Source: Calditrichia bacterium
Lineage (GTDB): Bacteria > Calditrichota > Calditrichia > RBG-13-44-9 > J042
Direction of reading: 5' to 3'
Assembly: GCA_030430345.1 (NCBI GenBank)
Contig: JAUIFT010000049.1
Location: forward strand, 1 to 9,651
DNA: 9,651 nucleotides
A program made the translations under genes and the position numbers. This document shows, piece after piece, positions 5,253-9,651 of the stretch. The notes under the pieces are model-generated. The model saw only the letters and a list, made by a program, of their open reading frames with translations, ran no database searches and was not told the origin of the DNA. Numbering within the stretch: position 1 is the first letter of the stretch; each line of letters opens with the position of its first letter.

Positions 5253-8200
5253 ATGGATCGAAGCATTTTCCGATATTTCCTGTTGATAACTTTTTTTCTT
5301 AGCGGAATGACGGCAGTATTCAGTCAATCCGAAACAGACAGCAGCGAAAGCAAAGTAGCGGATTTCAAAAACTGGGATGTCGCCCACCAATATGGACCGG
5401 CAGACACAGTGACATTTAAACTGACCAATGGCACCTGGATGAACCTGGATGTCAGTCCCGATGGCAAAGAGATTGTCTTTGACCTGCTCGGCGATATCTA
5501 CATCATGCCGATTTACGGCGGACCGGCCAGGTTACTCTCCGGCGGTTTACCTTTCGAAGTTCAGCCCCGCTTTAGCCCGGATGGTAAGAAAATCAGTTTT
5601 ACCAGCGACCGCGCTGGCGGCGACAATATCTGGATTATGAATCGCGATGGCAGCGATCCGAAGCAAATCAGCAAGGAAGAATTTCGTCTGCTGAATAATG
5701 CCGCCTGGACGCCGGACGGTCAGTATCTCATTGCCCGTAAGCACTTCACCAGCACCCGCTCGCTCGGTGCCGGGGAGATGTGGATGTATAACATCAACGG
5801 GGGCAGCGGCGTGCAACTGACCAAACGGAAAAATGATCAGCAGGATGCCGGCGAGCCGGTGGTTTCCGCAGATGGCCGTTATCTCTACTATAGTGAAGAT
5901 ATGAGCGGCGGCACCCGCTTTCAATACAATAAAGATCCCAATGGTGCCATCTACTTTATCCGCCGCCTGGATTTGGAAAACGGTGAACTGACCAACGACA
6001 TTGCCATTCAGGGCGGTTCCGTGCGCCCGCAGGTCTCCCCCGATGGAAAGTATCTCTCCTTTGTCCGCCGGGTGCGGGAAAAATCGGTTCTCTTTCTCTA
6101 TGATCTGAAAACCGGTGAGTACTGGCCGCTGTTTGATGGTTTAAACCGCGACCAGCAGGAAGCCTGGGCGATCTTTGGTCTCTATCCCAATTACAACTGG
6201 ACGCCCGACGCTAAATCGATCGTCTTCTGGGCACAGGGTAAAATCTGGCAAATCGACATTACCAGCAAGGCACTGAAGGAAATCCCTTTCGAAGTAAACG
6301 CTACCCATTCAATTGCTCACACCCCCCGCTACAAGCAACCGCTCGGGCAGGAAGAATTTGAAGCAAAAATGATTCGTCATGCCGTCACCTCCCCGGATGG
6401 CAAATGGCTGGTATTTAGCGCTGTTGGCCATATCTGGAAGAAAAAATTGCCCGATGGCAAACCGCAGCGCCTCAGCAAGGACGATGGCCATTTTGAGTAT
6501 TGGCCGACCTTCAGTCCGGATGGCAAGACGGTTGCCTACGTTACCTGGAGTGATGACAATCTCGGTGCGATTCACAAGATTCCTTTCAAAGGTGGCAAAT
6601 CGGTACGGGTTACGACAGAGCCGGGCTATTATTATAATCCTGCTTACTCGCCGGATGGCAGTATCATCGTTTATCGCCGCGGCAGTGGTAATTCCGTGCT
6701 TGGCTATGCGCATGGTTTAAACCCGGGCATTTACTGGGTGGCGGAAACCGGCGGGGAAGGGAATCTGATAAGCGAAACCTACGCAACCCCCTGGTTTAAC
6801 CGCACGGGCGACCGGGTTTACCTTTTCCGGGATACCTATCCCCAGAAAAAATTGGTAAGCGTCAATCTTGATGGCGAAGACGAACGCACCCACTTCACCA
6901 GCAAATACGCAACGGAAATCACCATCAGTCCAAACGAAGAATGGGTCGCATTTCAGGAACTATTTAATGTCTACGTTACCGCGTATCCGAAAACCGGAAA
7001 AGCGCTCGATTTAAGCAGCAAAAACAGCACATTACCGCTGCAGCAGGTCACCCGGGACGCCGGCACCAATCTCCACTGGTCCGGCGACAGCGAGCGCTTG
7101 CACTGGATCATCGGGCCGGAGTATTACACCCGCGCCCTCACCCGCACGTTCGACTTCGTGCCCGGCGCCCTGGACAGCATTCCCGGGGCAGATACCAGCG
7201 GCGTGCCGATCGATCTTATTGTCGAAACCGATATCCCAAAAGGGAAGCTGGCATTAACCGGCGCCCGGATTATTACTGTTGATGGCAAGAAAGTGATTGA
7301 AAATGGCACAATCGTTGTAGACGGACATCGCATTGCGGCAATCGGCAACAGCAGCGACATCTCCGTGCCTTCCGATGCGACCGTTATCGACGTCAGTGGC
7401 AAAACCATCATGCCCGGACTGGTAGATGTGCATGCCCATGTCGGCCATTTCTCCAATTTCCTGACACCGGAAAAACACTGGCCCTATTACGCCAATCTTG
7501 CCTATGGCGTTACAACAACCCATGATCCTTCCACCACGACGGAAGTTTCCTTTGCGCAGGCGGAAATGGTGCGCGCCGGCAAAATGCTTGGCCCGCGTAT
7601 CTTCTCCACCGGAACCATTCTTTACGGGGCGGAAGGCGATTTTAAAGCAGTGGTTAACAGCCTGGACGATGCCCGTTCTCATCTGCGCCGCCTGAAGGCC
7701 GTTGGCGCATTCTCTGTAAAAAGCTACAACCAGCCCCGGCGTAATCAACGCCAGCAGGTACTGCAGGCTGCACGGGAATTGGAGATGCATGTTTATCCGG
7801 AAGGCGGCTCTTTCTTTTTCCATAATATGAGTATGCTGCTCGACGGGCATACCGGCATCGAACATAATATTCCGATTACCCCGGTTTATGACGACATTTT
7901 CAATCTCTGGAGCGCCGGTGAAACTGGCTATACGATGACCCTGGTGGTCTCTTATGCCGGTCCCTCCGGGGAAAATTACTGGTATCAGCACAGCAATGTC
8001 TGGGAAAAAGAGCGTTTGCTCAACTTTACCCCGCGCTCTGTCGTCGACCGCCGTTCCCGCCGGAGAACCATGATGCCGGATAACGAATACGTTCATTTCA
8101 GCCATGCAAAAGACGCTAAAAAATTGAGCGATCTTGGTGTCAAAGTCAACATTGGCTCACATGGACAACTGCAGGGCCTGGCAGCGCACTGGGAGCTCTG

Positions 8201-8558
8201 GATGCTGGAGCAGGGCGGCATGACGCCGCTGGAGGCAATTCGTAGCGCAACGCTAAACGGCGCCCATTATATCGGAATGGAAGAGGACATCGGCTCCCTG
8301 GAAGCCGGCAAGCTGGCTGACCTGATAGTTATGGATAAGAATCCCCTGGAGAATCTCCGGAACAGCGAAACGATTCGTTACGTTATGAAAAATGGCCGTC
8401 TCTATGATGCGGACACCATGAATGAGCTGGGCAACTATAGCAGCGAGCGCCAAAAATTTTACTGGGAAAAAGCGCGCAGCAATGATGCGGCCGTATGGCG
8501 CCCGGATATTGGTTATGAAACAGAACGGCACTGCGGCTGTGGCCGCGGTCGTCATTAA
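5253..8558 (+). CDS. Exported PD40/TolB-like beta-propeller fused to an amidohydrolase domain
   Basis: An 1101-residue protein. Residues 1 to about 24 are a signal peptide (core YFLLITFFLSGMTAVFS), so it acts outside the cytoplasm. Residues about 50-600 hold about 11 PD40/WD40-like repeats of the form FSPDGKKISFTSD, as in TolB and prolyl-oligopeptidase propellers. Residues about 660-1070 are an amidohydrolase (imidazolonepropionase-like) domain: GTIVVDGHRIAAIG, then GLVDVHAHVGH with metal ligands His727 and His729, YGVTTTHDPS, a candidate carbamylated Lys823 (FSVKSYN), IEHN with His871, and the C-terminal GSLEAGKLADLIVMDKNP. The usual strand-5 His is replaced by a PEGGS motif (849-853) and the usual strand-8 Asp by GSHGQ (968-972). 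I recall this same pattern in other proteins of this fusion family, so it is probably a subfamily trait; hydrolysis of a peptide-like or cyclic amide substrate is possible but unproven. The tail ends HCGCGRGRH. A GGAGG site and a good promoter support the start. Confidence 0.92.
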   Translation: MDRSIFRYFLLITFFLSGMTAVFSQSETDSSESKVADFKNWDVAHQYGPADTVTFKLTNGTWMNLDVSPDGKEIVFDLLGDIYIMPIYGGPARLLSGGLPFEVQPRFSPDGKKISFTSDRAGGDNIWIMNRDGSDPKQISKEEFRLLNNAAWTPDGQYLIARKHFTSTRSLGAGEMWMYNINGGSGVQLTKRKNDQQDAGEPVVSADGRYLYYSEDMSGGTRFQYNKDPNGAIYFIRRLDLENGELTNDIAIQGGSVRPQVSPDGKYLSFVRRVREKSVLFLYDLKTGEYWPLFDGLNRDQQEAWAIFGLYPNYNWTPDAKSIVFWAQGKIWQIDITSKALKEIPFEVNATHSIAHTPRYKQPLGQEEFEAKMIRHAVTSPDGKWLVFSAVGHIWKKKLPDGKPQRLSKDDGHFEYWPTFSPDGKTVAYVTWSDDNLGAIHKIPFKGGKSVRVTTEPGYYYNPAYSPDGSIIVYRRGSGNSVLGYAHGLNPGIYWVAETGGEGNLISETYATPWFNRTGDRVYLFRDTYPQKKLVSVNLDGEDERTHFTSKYATEITISPNEEWVAFQELFNVYVTAYPKTGKALDLSSKNSTLPLQQVTRDAGTNLHWSGDSERLHWIIGPEYYTRALTRTFDFVPGALDSIPGADTSGVPIDLIVETDIPKGKLALTGARIITVDGKKVIENGTIVVDGHRIAAIGNSSDISVPSDATVIDVSGKTIMPGLVDVHAHVGHFSNFLTPEKHWPYYANLAYGVTTTHDPSTTTEVSFAQAEMVRAGKMLGPRIFSTGTILYGAEGDFKAVVNSLDDARSHLRRLKAVGAFSVKSYNQPRRNQRQQVLQAARELEMHVYPEGGSFFFHNMSMLLDGHTGIEHNIPITPVYDDIFNLWSAGETGYTMTLVVSYAGPSGENYWYQHSNVWEKERLLNFTPRSVVDRRSRRRTMMPDNEYVHFSHAKDAKKLSDLGVKVNIGSHGQLQGLAAHWELWMLEQGGMTPLEAIRSATLNGAHYIGMEEDIGSLEAGKLADLIVMDKNPLENLRNSETIRYVMKNGRLYDADTMNELGNYSSERQKFYWEKARSNDAAVWRPDIGYETERHCGCGRGRH

Positions 8559-8592
8559 GCGCCCGAAGTAACACCGGGGCATAAAGACCGCC

Positions 8593-8621
8593 AACAGCCT
8601 GCCGGTTTATCCGCTGTTTTT
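8593..8621 (+). terminator. Possible rho-independent terminator after the amidohydrolase gene
   Basis: AACAG (8593-8597) and CTGTT (8614-8618) can pair, with an inner CGG/CCG pairing around a TTTAT loop and a five-base bulge on the left side, followed by a run of Ts (8617-8621). It lies 35 bases after the amidohydrolase stop. The stem is short and interrupted, so termination may be weak. Confidence 0.35.
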
Positions 8622-8695
8622 CCAGCATCTTCACGTTTGGAAAAGCAGCGGTGCACCAGCATGAGCAGTGTATAGCAAAATTGAGGTTAAGCTTC

Positions 8696-9283
8696 ATGCG
8701 GAATACTGTTAGAGCGATTTTTATGTCCATTATGAAATACCTGCTCCTATTTTCTCTGCCTGTTTTTACGCAAACCGCTGCGCTTTCTCTCGAATCGGAT
8801 AGTGTAACGACCTCCTACCAGGAAATCTATGAGGAACTATCCAACCTAAACCTTGATATTACAGAATCTGCAAAGGTTACTGATTTTAATTTTCAAAGAG
8901 ACGTTGCTAATTTTCATCTTAGAAAAGGAGAGATTTATCTTTGCGCCCCGGTGCAGGGACGCGTGTCAGCAGCGGTATTTCTCGGACGCGGCAATTTCTC
9001 ATTTACCCCACCGACAGAAATTGAACGGGATCATCTCGCTCGCTTCTACAAAAAGACCTCATACAGTAAAGATTTTAATATGCTCTTCCTCTTTTTTGTC
9101 GACAGCACTTTAGCGGAATTTCGGCAACATCTGGCCTTTCAAGCGGGGAAAAGCAATAAAGAAGTGGAAAATGCGCTCGATTACGCCCTGAATTATTTAC
9201 ACGTTAAGAAAGCGAAGTTCTTCGTTCTATTAAGAAGGAGGAATGGATTATTTGAAATAATAGCTAGTGGCCCTTGGGGATAA
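8696..9283 (+). CDS. Secreted protein resembling an isolated N-terminal domain of a large M1-peptidase-like protein; probably truncated
   Basis: A 195-residue protein. The ATG at 8696 has a GAGG site (8683-8686) 9 bases upstream; the frame also opens earlier at a GTG (8651), which lacks such a site. Residues 1 to about 31 are a signal peptide (MKYLLLFSLPVFTQTAA), so the product is exported. The segment FQRDVANFHLRKGEIYLCAPVQGRVSAAVFLGRGNFSFTPPTEIER (about 66-111) resembles the N-terminal region of large secreted proteins with an M1-type aminopeptidase domain, as I recall them; I could not run a search. Those proteins are several times longer and continue past the NGLFE position that is near the end here. 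No HExxH zinc motif is present. The stop falls right where the sequence turns AT-rich, suggesting the 3' part of the gene was lost by insertion, deletion or rearrangement. A genuine short stand-alone domain is the alternative. Confidence 0.6.
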   Translation: MRNTVRAIFMSIMKYLLLFSLPVFTQTAALSLESDSVTTSYQEIYEELSNLNLDITESAKVTDFNFQRDVANFHLRKGEIYLCAPVQGRVSAAVFLGRGNFSFTPPTEIERDHLARFYKKTSYSKDFNMLFLFFVDSTLAEFRQHLAFQAGKSNKEVENALDYALNYLHVKKAKFFVLLRRRNGLFEIIASGPWG

Positions 9284-9651
9284 TTAATAAGAAGTTTCTG
9301 AACTCAAAAATTTCGGGAATTTTAATTAATAATTTATTTGATTACCAATTTAATTTTCTTTTTATAAACTTAAAAATGAAAATCGAAAATCAAAATATCC
9401 AAGATTTGTTTTAGCATAGAATTTAGTTAATCAAAAATTACACGCTTTAAAAAGATCAGAATATTTAGCAGTTGATGATTTTGCTAAAACAAGAACATTA
9501 GAAAATGGAAAATTTACAAGAAAGTTTATTTTAGTAAAACCTGTTCAATTCTTTTAAGCGAAAGTACTTCGAGTTGAAAAGTAAGCATTCAATTACTGTC
9601 AAAGCTATGCTGAGTAAATTGCTTAGTTCCAACTAACAATATATTCAAAAC
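9284..9651. other. AT-rich region with broken reading frames
   Basis: From the stop of the truncated gene to the right edge the G+C content falls to roughly a quarter, far below the rest of the window at about half. No frame is open for more than about 45 codons. It contains two protein-like fragments (9376-9414 and 9420-9557) and no recognisable tRNA, inverted terminal repeat or direct repeat. The likeliest reading is foreign or decayed mobile DNA next to the truncation; no specific element is identified. Confidence 0.6.
9376..9557 (+). pseudogene. Degenerate AT-rich gene fragment
   Basis: An ATG at 9376 opens MKIENQNIQDLF and stops at 9412-9414. In another frame, 9420-9557 reads 45 codons including LHALKRSEYLAVDDFAKTR and KFTRKFILVKPVQFF, then TAA. 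The second stretch has a balanced, protein-like composition (charged and hydrophobic residues in helix-like and strand-like order) that is unlike random AT-rich DNA. Together they look like one low-GC gene broken by a frameshift and stop codon between 9412 and 9420. I cannot assign a family; a remnant of a mobile element or phage gene is possible. Confidence is limited because the fragments are short. Confidence 0.3.

Noticed and set aside
7254..8105. A 283-codon open frame on the minus strand inside the amidohydrolase gene
   Set aside because: It lies wholly antisense to a clearly conserved domain, has no ribosome binding site or family motif, and is explained by the codon use of the opposite strand.
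9623..9636. Palindrome TTAGTTCCAACTAA near the right edge
   Set aside because: Only six bases per arm with a two-base centre; too short to support a hairpin, terminator or recombination site in AT-rich DNA.
1..9651. CRISPR array, tRNA, rRNA or intact insertion sequence
   Set aside because: No regularly spaced direct repeats, no cloverleaf-type sequence and no transposase motif were seen on either strand.

Overview
The window looks like chromosomal DNA of a medium-GC Gram-negative bacterium, most likely in or near the FCB group (Calditrichota or candidate division KSB1 style). This is inferred from gene style: an ECF sigma factor with a short gene behind it, a secreted beta-propeller/amidohydrolase fusion of about 1100 residues, a WxQWRGxxRDG propeller protein, and a secreted protein resembling the N-terminal domain of large M1-peptidase-like proteins. 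No rRNA or other taxonomic marker is present, so the assignment is tentative.

Layout. (1) Positions 1-1000, minus strand: an ECF RNA polymerase sigma factor, then a previously uncalled 51-residue protein with a good ribosome binding site, then the first codons of another gene running off the left edge; probably one operon. (2) 1001-1299: an intergenic region holding an imperfect 89-bp palindrome of the dispersed 'TGTCATTGCGAGG...GAAGCAATCTC' type. (3) 1300-4967, minus strand: a four-gene cluster read in the order class I SAM methyltransferase, VOC/glyoxalase-fold protein, secreted PQQ-like propeller protein, membrane-anchored alpha/beta hydrolase. A near-consensus promoter (TTGACA, 17 bp, TATTTT) drives the methyltransferase and sets its start. 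A 155-bp leader with a nested inverted repeat separates the VOC gene from the propeller gene. (4) 5203-8558, plus strand: a divergent promoter (TTGAGA, 17 bp, TATTAT) and a large exported protein with about 11 PD40/TolB-like propeller repeats fused to an amidohydrolase domain whose metal site departs from the standard pattern. (5) 8593-9283: a possible terminator and a short secreted protein that seems to be only the N-terminal part of a larger one. (6) 9284-9651: strikingly AT-rich DNA with broken reading frames, starting where the previous gene stops.

The cluster genes do not form an obvious single pathway; they look like stand-alone accessory and envelope functions. I do not see a clear new defence, CRISPR or mobile system. 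The most notable points are the truncation at the AT-rich junction, the small protein behind the sigma factor, the structured leader at 3554-3632, and the altered amidohydrolase metal site.
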